Shown: positions 35,755 through 45,812, numbered from the stretch's first letter. The stretch is 45,907 nucleotides of DNA from Planctomycetota bacterium (GCA_027623235.1 JAQBVJ010000055.1:1-45907), one strand, 5' to 3'. Numbers and translations are program-made. The notes: generated by a model not told the origin, from the sequence alone.

Positions 35755-37152
35755 TTACCGAAGTCGCTCGGAAAACGGGGCGTCGTTCCGGCTGAGTCCC
35801 TGCAGCACTCTTGCCAGGGCGAGGACGGCGTCGCATGCGGGAAAGTTCTCGCGGAACCAGTAGCGATCGTTCCGCTCGACACCGAGCGTCGCTTTCGAGA
35901 GAACCACCTCCCGCGCGACGACTCCGGCAGAGGAACGCGGTTGAGCGTCGTTCTGGCTGTCTGGCTGATCAGAGTCAGTCGTCGCCGAGATCGACTGGTC
36001 GACGACGATGTTGGCGCGAGGCACGTCTGACCGAACGGTCTCGGTGAGAAACGCGGCCAGCTGCTTTTGAGGGACACGCTCTCCGAGTTCGTTGAAGAAC
36101 TCGCAACGGGCTCCGTCATCGTCGATCAGGATTCCCAGATGCGCCTCGCGGTGCAGGATACGAACGCCGGTACGCTCACGCAGGGCTTCAAGTTTGAGCC
36201 GCGCGTCAGGAGTCGCGTCGCCCTCGACTTCGATCAACTGGCACGGAAGTTTTTTGAAGAGCTTGCGAAGCGTCTTCCTGACGGGGCGAGGCCGGACAGC
36301 CGCGACGACTTTCAGCGGCCTCAACGCATGAAAATGCTTCCAGAGTCCGGCTTCGTACGGCAGCACAGGCTGGAACGATCGCTGAAACCCGGCGCTGCGC
36401 GTGGGACGCGCGACTGATTGAGCGAGGGCTGATTCGATTTTTTCGAGACCCGTTCCGAGCGACAGTGGCATCGCTCCTTCCGAAAACAGATCGAGCCCTG
36501 CCCACGACGACTCGTGTCCGCTGCCCGTCACGAAAATTCCTCCGGCCGACTGCAGATGGTCGACGGCGAAGCAGAAGCACGGTCGCGAAACCAGGCCGAC
36601 GTCGAGAATCTGGCAGCCCATCAGACGCAGCGCGTCGATGACCGTCGCGAGGACGGCCGGCGAGGAAGGACGCTCGTCGTAACCGACAACGACCGAGGGA
36701 CCAGGTCGGGTGGCCTGCGATCGTGGCTGTTCATCCAGCCGACCGGCCAGAGGCAGGTCCGACCATAGCTGCGCCGCAAACGTGCGAGCGATCCGACCGG
36801 CAAGGCTCGGCGTAAACTGATTCATGAAAACGCCGCGAACGCCGTCCGTCTGAAAAACGGTCTGCTTCTGCGAGACGCGCCGCTCGACCTGCTGAATTCG
36901 CGCGACCGTTTTCGGAGGCAGTTGCCCCGTGTCGGATCGGTGCTGGCATTCCCGACACCCCGGGTAGAAAGCGGCGAGCCGTGACAGATGGACCGACCGC
37001 GGAATCGAGTGCGATTCACCGGGACAGCGATACTCGGTCTGAGTTGGCAGGATGACCGGCAATCCCATGACCAACGGCTCATCGTCCGAAGTTAAACCTG
37101 CGTCCGAGGTCAAATCTGCGTCGAGCGGCGGTGTCGTCGAGTCGGCATCCAT
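35755..37152 (-). CDS. Divergent phosphohexomutase-like protein with N-terminal zinc ribbon
   Basis: 465 residues. The first 75 residues contain a probable zinc-binding site (C43, C66, C69, H71). The rest follows the alpha-D-phosphohexomutase plan: QTDGVRGVF (102-109), VVVGYDERPSSP (154-165), then the active loop and metal loop. The active loop reads TGSGHESSW (209-217) instead of TASHNP, keeping Ser211 but not the neighbouring His-Asn. The metal loop is IDDDGAR (343-349) instead of DGDADR. The sugar-binding GExSGH loop is replaced by GVERNDRYW. The enzyme is therefore probably altered in substrate or inactive. ATG at 37068 is an alternative start that keeps the zinc ribbon. It is divergent from holA. 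Confidence 0.78.
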   Translation of the reverse strand: MDADSTTPPLDADLTSDAGLTSDDEPLVMGLPVILPTQTEYRCPGESHSIPRSVHLSRLAAFYPGCRECQHRSDTGQLPPKTVARIQQVERRVSQKQTVFQTDGVRGVFMNQFTPSLAGRIARTFAAQLWSDLPLAGRLDEQPRSQATRPGPSVVVGYDERPSSPAVLATVIDALRLMGCQILDVGLVSRPCFCFAVDHLQSAGGIFVTGSGHESSWAGLDLFSEGAMPLSLGTGLEKIESALAQSVARPTRSAGFQRSFQPVLPYEAGLWKHFHALRPLKVVAAVRPRPVRKTLRKLFKKLPCQLIEVEGDATPDARLKLEALRERTGVRILHREAHLGILIDDDGARCEFFNELGERVPQKQLAAFLTETVRSDVPRANIVVDQSISATTDSDQPDSQNDAQPRSSAGVVAREVVLSKATLGVERNDRYWFRENFPACDAVLALARVLQGLSRNDAPFSERLR

Positions 37153-37301
37153 GCCGGGCTCCCCATTTACGGCGGCAGTTGCTTGCAGAGCCGGAAGTCG
37201 AGTGCCACGATTCCCGCTCGCGACCGCAACTCTATGGTGAGGCGTTTTTCGCCGTCAATCCGCGTTCGGTCGCGGCACGATTTTCACTCGTCGAGACTCC
37301 C

Positions 37302-38294
37302 ATGCACGCGACCGAGCTGCCTCGCAATCTCCCTGAAGACTGGCCGGGCGTTATCGCCCTGGTCGGGGACGAACGTGCGCTGAAGATCTCGACGATTGAG
37401 CTGATCCTCGAAAACGTGCTGCCCGACGAAGACGACTCGCCGACTCGTTTCGTCGGAAAAGACACGGAAATGAAAACCGTTCGCGACGAATTGCGGACGG
37501 TCTCGATGTGGGGAGACCGTCGAGTCGTCCTCGTCGATGAAGCCGAGGAATTCGTCTCAGACAATCGCCCGGCCCTCGAAAAATACGCCGCCAGCCCGGC
37601 GAAAAAATCGCTGCTGATTCTCGATGTGAAGTCGATGCCGAAGAACACGCGCCTTTACAAAGCGATTTTGAAGACCGGCCTGATCGTTGAATGCGCCGAG
37701 CTGAAGGGTGTCGCGCTGACGCGATGGATCCAGGACGCGGCGACGAGTCAGTTCGAAAAGAAAATCGGTAAAGCGGCTGTCCAGCTTTTGATCGAGCTGG
37801 TCGGCGGCAACCTGGGATTACTCGGCCAGGAGCTTTCGAAACTGGCGTCTTACGTCGGCGATCTGCCGGAGATTGATGTCGAAGCGGTGCGTCGTCTCGT
37901 CGGCGGATGGAAAGCGGAAACGACGTGGGCGATGACCGACGCCGTGCGCGACGGTCGGCTCGGTGAGGCTCTTTCGCACCTCGACAAGCTGCTCGGCAGT
38001 GGCGAGTCTCCATTCCGGATTGTCGGCGGCGTCAGCTACGTATTTCGAAAAATGGCCGTAGCGACAGAGCTCGCTCGCCAGGGACTTCCGCTGAATGCTG
38101 CGCTGAGAAAAGCCGGCGTCTTCCCCAATGACACCGACGGGGCTGCGCGATACCTGCGTCGAATCGGACGTCCGAAAGCGGAGCAGATCTCAAACTGGCT
38201 GCTTGAGGCGGACGCCGCACTGAAAGGCGGCATCCGAATTCCCGAGCGAACTCAGGTCGAAATGCTGCTCGTCAAATTGAGCGGCGTTGAATAG
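37302..38294 (+). CDS. holA: DNA polymerase III delta subunit
   Basis: 330 residues from ATG 37302. The reading frame is open further upstream, but that part overlaps the divergent gene and has no family features. The layout is that of the clamp-loader delta subunit. VIALVGDERALKISTIELIL forms the N-terminal AAA-like fold without a functional Walker A. FVGKDTEMKTVRDELRTVSMWGDRRVVLVDEAEEF follows. The middle domain has LLIELVGGNLGLLGQELSKLASYVGD, and the C-terminal collar domain SPFRIVGGVSYVFRKM and ERTQVEMLLVKLSG. It opens the sliding clamp during loading on DNA. Probably transcribed alone. Confidence 0.93.
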   Translation: MHATELPRNLPEDWPGVIALVGDERALKISTIELILENVLPDEDDSPTRFVGKDTEMKTVRDELRTVSMWGDRRVVLVDEAEEFVSDNRPALEKYAASPAKKSLLILDVKSMPKNTRLYKAILKTGLIVECAELKGVALTRWIQDAATSQFEKKIGKAAVQLLIELVGGNLGLLGQELSKLASYVGDLPEIDVEAVRRLVGGWKAETTWAMTDAVRDGRLGEALSHLDKLLGSGESPFRIVGGVSYVFRKMAVATELARQGLPLNAALRKAGVFPNDTDGAARYLRRIGRPKAEQISNWLLEADAALKGGIRIPERTQVEMLLVKLSGVE

Positions 38295-38317
38295 CGGAGC
38301 GGTGCAAGCCGCCCGGT
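38292..38317. repeat. Uninterrupted copy of the short repeat that hosts the MITE-like insertion
   Basis: The stretch starting AGCGGAGCGGTGCAAGCC and continuing GCCCGGTC, immediately overlapping and following the holA stop region, matches the sequence around the insertion near 22866-23014, apart from two substitutions. It serves as the empty-site reference. Confidence 0.65.
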
Positions 38318-38406
38318 CAGCGCGAGTTGTCCCGGGCCAGCGACGGCGTCAAACCGGTCGCCGCGAGAGTCAGGGCCGAAAGGAAGGAGATCAAACATCG
38401 AGTCAT
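38317..38406 (-). pseudogene. Orphan signal-peptide fragment
   Basis: An ATG at 38406 opens a 29-codon frame with a textbook signal peptide (MTRCLISFLSALTLAATG, then LTPSLA) that stops five residues after the predicted cleavage site. The stop lies inside the short repeat at 38292-38317. It may be the start of a secreted protein gene whose remainder has been lost. No downstream continuation is seen. Confidence 0.35.
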
Positions 38407-38467
38407 CGTCAGGTCCGGACTGGTGGGAGGCTTCGTCGGCTGCCAGTGCAGTTTCTTTGTTCTCGGC

Positions 38468-39247
38468 TTATTTGTTCTCAGCAGGCTCCGCAACGGTTTT
38501 GTAAAGCCGTGCGTGATCATCCAGTGCCCTCACCCAGATGTTGCGAAACTTTGTCGGGCTGTTGTGGTCCTGGAGAAAGACTGGGCCGACCATTGTTTTT
38601 TTCTGGGTCTTCCAGATTTCCTGGAGGTACGGCGTCGTGCCGTAGCGGAAGGGATGGTACGTCGAGCGTGGCTCGCCGAAGCGGGTTTCTTTCTGCACGA
38701 GCTGCCCGTTCAGCCAGGCGGTGATCGATCCTTCCTCGATGATTTTTTCGGACTCGTCGCGTCGAGGGGCTCGGTAGCGGATGTCGTAGACCTGCCACTC
38801 GCCCGGCTTGCGGGCCGCGTTGACCAGCGGAGGGGCGAAGCCGTAGAGGGCTCCCTGGTCGTCTTTGCCGGGTTTTTCTTTTCCGAACGAGTTGAAGATT
38901 TGCATCTCGTAGTTGCCGTGGATGTAGATGCCGCTGTTGCCGCTGCCGGTTGGGGCGATCATGAACTCGACGTGAATGTCCGCGTCGCGAAAGTGGAATC
39001 GCGAAACCAGATGATTCGTCCGTCCTTTGCCGCGCGATGAGACGAGGCAGCCGCCCTCGATGGGCCAGTCGATCGCCTCGCCCTTCATGCTGAGAAACAG
39101 GTTGGTTTTCTCACCGTCAAACAGAACGGTCGCGCCGGCCGGCGGAGGGACCGGAAGCGAGCCCTGTTTCGGAGCGAACTCTGCATCCTGTGCGGGAAGC
39201 TGGTTCGCCAGCACGGCGAACAGGCAGACAGCAAGGCGGACAGGCAT
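38468..39247 (-). CDS. Secreted DUF1080 (3-keto-disaccharide hydrolase-like) protein
   Basis: 259 residues with a signal peptide (MPVRLAVCLFAVLANQLPAQ). DUF1080 features are ATVLFDGEKTNLF, WPIEGGCLVSS, DADIHVEFMIAP, GNSGIYIHGNYEMQI and WLNGQLVQKET, which give a concanavalin-like jelly roll. Some family members cleave 3-keto-glycosides and others only bind sugars. The family is highly expanded in planctomycetes. It lies 97 bp downstream of the PhyH-type gene on the same strand. Confidence 0.92.
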   Translation of the reverse strand: MPVRLAVCLFAVLANQLPAQDAEFAPKQGSLPVPPPAGATVLFDGEKTNLFLSMKGEAIDWPIEGGCLVSSRGKGRTNHLVSRFHFRDADIHVEFMIAPTGSGNSGIYIHGNYEMQIFNSFGKEKPGKDDQGALYGFAPPLVNAARKPGEWQVYDIRYRAPRRDESEKIIEEGSITAWLNGQLVQKETRFGEPRSTYHPFRYGTTPYLQEIWKTQKKTMVGPVFLQDHNSPTKFRNIWVRALDDHARLYKTVAEPAENK

Positions 39248-39344
39248 GGTTGGCTTTCGAGTCTGTCAGGCGGTTTCCATGAACGACAGAAGATTACAGA
39301 GTTTTCTGGTTTCCGCTTCTTCCGTGGGCTCCGTGGTTCCGTTT

Positions 39345-40178
<834 letters not shown>

Positions 40179-40230
40179 GAGTGCCCTGTCTCGAGTTGAA
40201 AATCCGCATGGAGCCTGGACAACATCGCAT

Positions 40231-40914
40231 TCAGCGGTGTGACTCGCCGGGCAGAATGCTGAGGACCAGTTCGACATCGGAAAAGTCTTCGAAGAGGTAA
40301 TCCGGTTCGGCGTCTGACAGAACCTCCGCTGAGTAGATCCCCGTTGCGACGGCGACGACGGTTGCTCCGATCGCCCGGCCGCACTGGATGTCGGCCGGCG
40401 TGTCGCCGATGACCCATGTGGTGTCGGGAGTTCGTTCGAGGACCGATGCGGCGTCGGCCGCGGCCGCTCGCGCGACGTCGTCGCGGCTGAGGTGATCATC
40501 TCCGAAGCCGCCAAAGCGGAAGTAGCTCGCCATCTTGTAATGAGCCAGTTTGACGGCGGCTCCTTTTTGCAGATTGCCGGTCAGCAGGCCGAGGTGAGCA
40601 GTCGATCGACCGGCCAGCGCTTTCAGGATCTCGGGCACGCCGGGCAGAACCACGCCCTCGCAAGCAGTCAGGACTTTGGGGAGGTGACCAAGGTAGCCTT
40701 CCTGGAACCGCTTTCGGTTTTCTTCTGAATTATCGAGACCGTGATATTCGAGCAGGTCGGACGTGATCGCGAAGTCGGTTCGACCCGCCGCCTGGATATC
40801 CCTCGTCGGGGCGGTCACACCGAAGACAGACTCAAGAGCCTTTTCCATCGCGGCCTGGCCGGCTCCACCCGAGCGAAGAAGAGTGCCGTCAATGTCGAAG
40901 AGGAGAGCGTGCAT
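40231..40914 (-). CDS. HAD-family phosphatase (phosphoglycolate phosphatase-like)
   Basis: 227 residues from ATG 40914; a TTG four codons upstream is the alternative. HAD motifs are all present: motif [10 protein letters not shown] (Asp7 nucleophile, Asp9), motif II LGLLTGN, a Lys in the GAAVKLAHY helix, and motifs [19 protein letters not shown]. The cap region is helical, of the type in beta-phosphoglucomutase- and phosphoglycolate phosphatase-like enzymes. It acts in the cytoplasm on a small phosphorylated metabolite. It is flanked by the PhyH-type gene and rfbD on the same strand. Confidence 0.9.
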   Translation of the reverse strand: MHALLFDIDGTLLRSGGAGQAAMEKALESVFGVTAPTRDIQAAGRTDFAITSDLLEYHGLDNSEENRKRFQEGYLGHLPKVLTACEGVVLPGVPEILKALAGRSTAHLGLLTGNLQKGAAVKLAHYKMASYFRFGGFGDDHLSRDDVARAAAADAASVLERTPDTTWVIGDTPADIQCGRAIGATVVAVATGIYSAEVLSDAEPDYLFEDFSDVELVLSILPGESHR

Positions 40915-41049
40915 AGAGGCCAGCAAAGTGAAACGGAGTTGGTGATGGAAGCAGGGCCGGAATATCGAGTGTCGACCGGAGAATGTCGAATGAGGAGGTG
41001 CGACGAGCCTGCGAGTTTCCCCTTCCTCATTTCCTGCTGGAAATTGAGG
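40915..41049. other. Short intergenic region with degenerate ATCGAGTGTCGA-type repeats
   Basis: Between the HAD and rfbD genes. It contains ATATCGAGTGTCGACC followed by GAGAATGTCGAATGAGGA, i.e. two degenerate copies of a short motif (around 40962-41002). It also has an imperfect inverted pair CTCATTTCC / GGAAATTGAG (about 41027-41050) at the end of rfbD. No gene. Confidence 0.35.
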
Positions 41050-41928
41050 CTACGAAACCAGTGGCCTTCGCGCGTCGAGGTATCTCTGCAGCGCGTCCTG
41101 CCAGGCAGGTATTGGTCGGCCGATCGCGGCTTCCAGCTTTGCCGTACTGAGCACGCTGTAGGGAGGACGCGGGGCTGCGGCGCCGAATTCGGCAGTAGTG
41201 ATCGGGGCGAGTTCGACAGAGATTTCCTCACGGCGGAAGATCTCCGCAGCGAGGTTGTGCCACGTGGTCGCTCCGGAATTTGTGACGTGGTAGAGGCCGT
41301 ATTTTTCCGTCCGGGCAAGGTCAACCGTCGCCGCGGCGAGGTCGGCCGTCGATGTCGGCGTGCAGTGCTGATCGTGGACGACGGTCAGTCGGTCCAGCTT
41401 GTTGCCGAGCCGGATCATGGTCTCGACGAAGTTCCCCTTGCCGGCACCCTGGATCGCGGCGAGGCCGTACAGGCCGCAGGTTCTCAGCACGAAATGTTTC
41501 GGGCACAGGCTGCGAACGTAATATTCGCCCTGGAGCTTGCTGGCCGCGTAGGCACTCTGCGGGCCGGGTGCGTCGATCTCCGAATACGGTTCGTTTCGAG
41601 TCGCATCGAGGCCGAAGACGTAGTCCGAGCTGAAATGCACGAGCGTGACGTCGTTTGTGCCGCACCACCGGGCCAGGCGGCGCGGCCCGAGTGAGTTCAC
41701 TTCGTACGCGGCGACGGGATCTTCCTCGGCTTTATCGACGAGGTTGTAGGCCGCACAGTTAATGACACAGTCCGGTGCGACGTCGCTCAGAGAGGCCTCG
41801 ACGCTTTCGTCGCTCGACAGCTCGATCTGCTGGTGTCCGAGCGGCACGACCTCGCTGCCGTCCAGCGGGAGGATTTTCTGAAGATCTGTACCGAGCTGCC
41901 CGGTTGCTCCAATCAGTGCAATCCGCAT
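41050..41928 (-). CDS. rfbD: dTDP-4-dehydrorhamnose reductase
   Basis: 292 residues from ATG 41928 (MRIALIGATGQLGTDL). The longer frame to 41979 lacks family features upstream. It is a short-chain dehydrogenase/reductase of the RmlD type with GATGQLG (7-13) for NADPH, VINCAAYNLVDKAEEDP, HFSSDYVFG, the Y127-x3-K131 catalytic pair (YAASK) and LRTCGLYG. It catalyses the last step of dTDP-L-rhamnose synthesis, reducing the 4-keto sugar. No other rml genes are in the window. It is first in a minus-strand run with HAD, PhyH and DUF1080 genes. Confidence 0.93.
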   Translation of the reverse strand: MRIALIGATGQLGTDLQKILPLDGSEVVPLGHQQIELSSDESVEASLSDVAPDCVINCAAYNLVDKAEEDPVAAYEVNSLGPRRLARWCGTNDVTLVHFSSDYVFGLDATRNEPYSEIDAPGPQSAYAASKLQGEYYVRSLCPKHFVLRTCGLYGLAAIQGAGKGNFVETMIRLGNKLDRLTVVHDQHCTPTSTADLAAATVDLARTEKYGLYHVTNSGATTWHNLAAEIFRREEISVELAPITTAEFGAAAPRPPYSVLSTAKLEAAIGRPIPAWQDALQRYLDARRPLVS

Positions 41929-42308
41929 TTTCGTAGGCACTCCCTCCGAGAAGTCACCACAGTGGTGAGTCAATCCCACAGTGTCAGCCTGTTCGGATTC
42001 ACAGGAAAGTCGGTCCAGGGGGAATTTACCGGCTGACTCTGACGGCGACCATGCGTGTTTGGCTCGGCGGGGAGTCGATGCTTTTTCTGGCTCGATCGCC
42101 CGGCTACAGTGGGCGGCGGTGCTCTACAGTGGGCGATGTTGCTCTACAGTGGGCGATGTTGCACTAAAGTGGGCGACGGTGTTCGCCGAGCGGCCAGTCC
42201 TTGAGTTTTCATTCCGTTTTTTTCTTGCTCATTCAGTTGCTGCCGAGGGACGAATCCGTTCCCGCGGCCACCGCGCAGGGCGGATTCACCGGAGGCGTTT
42301 GAATCACA
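41929..42308. other. Divergent intergenic region with 20-bp tandem repeats
   Basis: 380 bp between rfbD (minus) and the ABC permease gene (plus). Four consecutive 20-bp units of the form GCTCTACAGTGGGCGATGTT occupy 42101-42180; the middle two are identical and the outer two differ at a few positions. No gene is supported; the plus frame spanning this region has no start signal or family features. Confidence 0.6.
42101..42180. repeat. Four tandem 20-bp repeats
   Basis: Units at 42101-42120, 42121-42140, 42141-42160 and 42161-42180; consensus GCTCTACAGTGGGCGATGTT. Located 128 bp upstream of the permease start, so they may overlap a promoter. Confidence 0.85.
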
Positions 42309-43274
42309 ATGAGTGGACTCTTTTTATTGCTGGCCGAGACAGGCAACCCGGGCGAAGTCGCCGCGTGGCAATGGTGGGCGACGGGGGCCGGCGTGCTCGG
42401 TGTGTTCGGTGCCCTGCTGGGTGTGAGTTATGGCACTCGGACAGGCATCATCGCTCGCGCGACGACCAAGGAAGCGATTCGGCAACCGCTGTTCGCTCTG
42501 ATGCTGTTTATTGGCGTGCTGCTGATCGTCGTGAACACGTTCCTTCCGTTTTTCTCGTTCGGGCAGGACGTCAAGATGCTCAAGGATTGCGGCCTGGCCA
42601 CGATCCTGATCACCGGACTGCTGCTCGCGGTCTGGACGGCCAGCACAAGCATTGCCAGCGAAATCGAAGGCAAAACGGCAATGACGCTTCTTTCGAAGCC
42701 AATCACTCGCCCGCAGTTCGTCCTTGGAAAATACATTGGCATTCTGCAGGGAGTGATCTTCCTGCTGGCTCCGCTGATCATCGTGATGTGCCTCGCCATC
42801 TTCTACAAAGTTGGCTACGACGCGAAAGAGTCGGGCAAGGAAGTTCCCGCTGCACTGGAAGCCGGAACGATGCTGCCCAATCTTGAGCGATCGGCGGAAG
42901 TGCTCCAGATTCTGCCCGGTTTCGCGCTGATCTTTCTTGAGATCGCCGTTCTGGCCGCAGTGAGCACGGCGATTTCCACTCGGATGCCGATGGTCGTCAA
43001 CATGGTGAGCACGTTTGCCATCTTCGTTGTCGGGCATCTGACAACGAAACTTGTGGAGTCGGGAGTTCTGCAGATCGAAATTGTCTACTTCATGGCACAG
43101 CTCATCGCGACAGTTCTTCCCAACCTGGACTACTACAACGTGTCGGCCGCAGTGGCGACCGGGGCGACGATCCCTCCCGTTTATCTGCTTGCGATGCTGG
43201 GCTACACAGTGGCCTACGGAACAGCTGCGATTCTCCTTTCGTTCATCCTTTTCGAAGACCGGGACCTCGCCTGA
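42309..43274 (+). CDS. ABC-2-type transporter permease
   Basis: 321 residues with about six membrane helices (about 25-45, 58-75, 95-115, 140-160, 190-230, 290-312). Typical ABC-2 features are the [36 protein letters not shown] coupling region, in which an E-x-x-x-x-T-x-x-L-L-S-x-P segment follows the second helix pair. A GGAGG lies about 12 nt upstream of the ATG. No intact ATPase gene is adjacent within the window; the next gene has a degenerate nucleotide-binding domain. It is probably an export or gliding-type permease whose ATPase is encoded elsewhere. Confidence 0.88.
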   Translation: MSGLFLLLAETGNPGEVAAWQWWATGAGVLGVFGALLGVSYGTRTGIIARATTKEAIRQPLFALMLFIGVLLIVVNTFLPFFSFGQDVKMLKDCGLATILITGLLLAVWTASTSIASEIEGKTAMTLLSKPITRPQFVLGKYIGILQGVIFLLAPLIIVMCLAIFYKVGYDAKESGKEVPAALEAGTMLPNLERSAEVLQILPGFALIFLEIAVLAAVSTAISTRMPMVVNMVSTFAIFVVGHLTTKLVESGVLQIEIVYFMAQLIATVLPNLDYYNVSAAVATGATIPPVYLLAMLGYTVAYGTAAILLSFILFEDRDLA

Positions 43275-43390
43275 TGAGATCCCGGCCGGTTCATGGAGGC
43301 CGGCAAACCTTGTGAGGTACCCGCCTTGCGGCGGTTTCCTGACAGCGTGGTTTGCTGACCGGTCGGCGGCGCCCGGGATCAGGTCTCAAT

Positions 43391-45370
43391 TTGTCGACCC
43401 CACTCGATCAACTTCTGCGGGTCTTTCCGATCCGGCAGCTCTTCCGCGGCACGGCTCTGCGAGCGTGTCTGTGGTCGGTCGTCGGCACGGCCTTTCTGGC
43501 CGGCCTGGTCCTCGTTTCGTTCCTCGTCGTCGCGCTGCTGGATACGCGAGGTGAGGCCGACGTCTCTCCAGATGACGCCGTTCAATTTGGCGAGGTTGTC
43601 GGTTCTGAGGCTTACTCGATGAGTGATCCGGAATTGATTCCGAGCGGATCGCTGCCACAAAACAATCTCGGTCTGTTTGCGGTCGCGTGGGAACTGCGAG
43701 ACCGGCCGCTCGGCAGTTTCATTGGCAGCCTCGCCCGCCGCTTTGAGTTTCTGCAGCAGACCGACTCCGCCCTGTTTTATCTGATCTCAATCGGTCTGCT
43801 GTTCGGGCTGATTCAAAACGCCGTTCTGGCCCACGTCAGAACCCTTGCCGGACGAGCATCGCTGCACTCCGGGAGCCTGCTGCGGGAATCGCTGCACCGA
43901 CACGCCCTCCGTACCGGAACCAGCGATCTTGCCAATTCCCACACGGCCTCGCTGATTCAACTCTTCACGGAGGAAGTCGAGCGGGTCCGGCTCGCGATTG
44001 AGGAGTGGATCGTCGCCGTCTTTCGATACCCGCTGCAACTGGCGCTACTCGTACTCTTTCTGCTGACGATCAACTGGCGGGTCGCTTTCGAATGTGCGGT
44101 CCCGTTGATCGGCTGCTGGTACCTCATCCAGCGGGAAAGGCGAAGTGCCATTCGCGATGAGCGACTCATCGCCGACCGTGCCCGTCAGGAACTCGAACTG
44201 CTTGCTGAGGCGATTGGCTGCAGCCGACTGATCCGTGGCTATCGGATGGAAGAGTTCGAGCGGGTCCGATTCAATCGACACCTGGATCGGTATCACCAGC
44301 AACTTGCCGAAGAGGAACAGCGAGAATCCAAAACTCACTGGCTGGCTCGGATGCTCTCTCTGGCGGCATTCGCGATCGTTCTGTTTCTGGTGGGAGCACA
44401 CATGCTGCAGCCGCGACTGGCTCCCGAGCATGTTTCGCTTGCGGAAGGAATTCTACTGCTGTCGTGCTTCGCTTTTGGCTATCACCCCGCGCAAAGTCTT
44501 GCCGCGATTCGGCATCAGAGGATCGAAGCAAACCGATCTGCGGAGCGGATTTACCACTACCTGAATTCAATTCCCGAAGTTGGGCAGGCCGTTGGCGCGA
44601 AGTTTCTTGAACCCGTGCAGAAGCTCATCGAGTTTGAAAACGTTCACTGGAAGACAGGCAGCAGGAAGATTCTCAACGGTCTGAACCTCAAGCTGCCCGC
44701 CGGAGGCAGTTCAGCCATTATCGCGTTTGATTCGGTTGAGGCTGACACACTCGTCGCTCTGCTGCCGCGGTTCATCGAGCCGCACGATGGAAAAATCAAA
44801 TTTGATGGCGAAGACACGGCCTGGGTCACGCTGGAATCACTCCGAGCGGAAGTGGTTGTGGTGAGCGGCGACGAAGCCGTCTTTACAGGAACCGTCTTCG
44901 AAAACCTCAGCGGTGGCGAATCGCAGTATCCCCTCTCGGCCGTGACCGAGGCGGCGAAGAAGGCCCACGCTCACAGCTTTATCCAGAAGTTGCCACAGGG
45001 CTACGAAACGGTGCTCGGCCAGCACGGTGAACAGCTTAGCTCGACGCAGTCGTTCCGGCTGGCGCTGGCACGGGCCGTCCTTCGAGACCCCGCGGTCATG
45101 GTTATTCACGAGCCGACGACAGCGATGTCAGAAGACGAAAAATCGCTTCTCGACGACGCGTGCCAACGGGTTTCGCAAGGGCGAACGATGGTGTATCGCC
45201 CCTCGAGGTTGTCCGCGTTGAAACGAGCCGATCGGATCATCCTACTGAACCGTGGTCGAGTCGAAGTCGTCGGGACTCACGAAGTACTGGTGAAGAGTTC
45301 TGACCTGTACCGCCACTGGGAGTATCTTCACTTCAACGAATTCCGCCGCGAGATCGGTCCGCCGGATTAA
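43391..45370 (+). CDS. ABC exporter-like protein with degenerate nucleotide-binding domain
   Basis: 659 residues if translation starts at TTG 43391 (giving MSTPLDQLLRVFP); TTG 43352 is the alternative and no ATG fits. The N-terminal 370 residues are a type-I exporter membrane domain with about six helices. The C-terminal domain aligns with an ABC ATPase but the catalytic motifs are altered. Walker A GxSGxGKST is replaced by FDSVEADT (446-453; Lys becomes Ala, Ser becomes Asp). The signature LSGGQ is LSSTQ (about 548). In Walker B the Asp is His573 (VMVIHEP). The D-loop SALD is TAMS, and the H-loop His is missing (MVYRPSRL). It follows the ABC-2 permease by 116 bp. It probably does not hydrolyse ATP alone, but could be the regulatory half of a heterodimer. 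Confidence 0.85.
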   Translation: MSTPLDQLLRVFPIRQLFRGTALRACLWSVVGTAFLAGLVLVSFLVVALLDTRGEADVSPDDAVQFGEVVGSEAYSMSDPELIPSGSLPQNNLGLFAVAWELRDRPLGSFIGSLARRFEFLQQTDSALFYLISIGLLFGLIQNAVLAHVRTLAGRASLHSGSLLRESLHRHALRTGTSDLANSHTASLIQLFTEEVERVRLAIEEWIVAVFRYPLQLALLVLFLLTINWRVAFECAVPLIGCWYLIQRERRSAIRDERLIADRARQELELLAEAIGCSRLIRGYRMEEFERVRFNRHLDRYHQQLAEEEQRESKTHWLARMLSLAAFAIVLFLVGAHMLQPRLAPEHVSLAEGILLLSCFAFGYHPAQSLAAIRHQRIEANRSAERIYHYLNSIPEVGQAVGAKFLEPVQKLIEFENVHWKTGSRKILNGLNLKLPAGGSSAIIAFDSVEADTLVALLPRFIEPHDGKIKFDGEDTAWVTLESLRAEVVVVSGDEAVFTGTVFENLSGGESQYPLSAVTEAAKKAHAHSFIQKLPQGYETVLGQHGEQLSSTQSFRLALARAVLRDPAVMVIHEPTTAMSEDEKSLLDDACQRVSQGRTMVYRPSRLSALKRADRIILLNRGRVEVVGTHEVLVKSSDLYRHWEYLHFNEFRREIGPPD

Positions 45371-45766
45371 ATGACGGAGAATCACACTGTCCGCCGGGCC
45401 GCATCTGCTCACTGCGACCAGAACCGCAAAAATCTCGGACGTGCCGGATTTCTCTCACCCCGCAAGCGTCACTCTGATTCTCTGTCCGAATGGGTTTACG
45501 GAGCACGAAATCCTCGCGGCCGCTCACTTCATCGCATTTCGCAACGTTGCCCAGTGGTATTTCCACCGATTGTCGACGCGGCTTCAGGCTTTCCGCACCA
45601 CAGCCTCACGTAGGCCGCTTCGAAATGCCAACACCGTCTTGGCGAATCCACCGCCGGTAAAACGAAAGTTGAAGCAGCAACTACTCATTGATGATGGCTT
45701 CTGCACCTTTTGTTCGCCCCATCGAACCCTGAATTGCAGGTTCGTCAAAAATTTGAGGCCGGGCGG
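45371..45766. other. Intergenic region upstream of the stable-RNA promoter
   Basis: About 400 bp with no convincing gene. Plus-strand open frames of 80 and 109 codons (from 45371 and 45441) have no recognisable motifs, Shine-Dalgarno sites or domain signatures, and minus-strand frames likewise. Base composition falls toward the right edge. Confidence 0.45.
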
Positions 45767-45795
45767 TTGACAGTCCGACGGGACACTCGCATAAT
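45767..45795 (+). promoter_or_regulatory. Near-consensus sigma-70 promoter (probable rRNA operon)
   Basis: TTGACA at 45767-45772, a 17-nt spacer, then CATAAT at 45790-45795. This is the strongest promoter match in the window. It is followed by boxB/boxA-like elements, which points to a ribosomal RNA operon transcribed to the right. Confidence 0.75.
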
Positions 45796-45812
45796 CCCTC
45801 TCCCTTCGATGG

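Noticed and set aside
40741..41694. 317-codon plus-strand frame across the HAD and rfbD genes
   Set aside because: Antisense to two well-supported genes, no recognisable motif.
45371..45770. Two short plus-strand frames after the ABC exporter-like gene
   Set aside because: No motif, no ribosome-binding site, and they run toward the rRNA-type promoter region.
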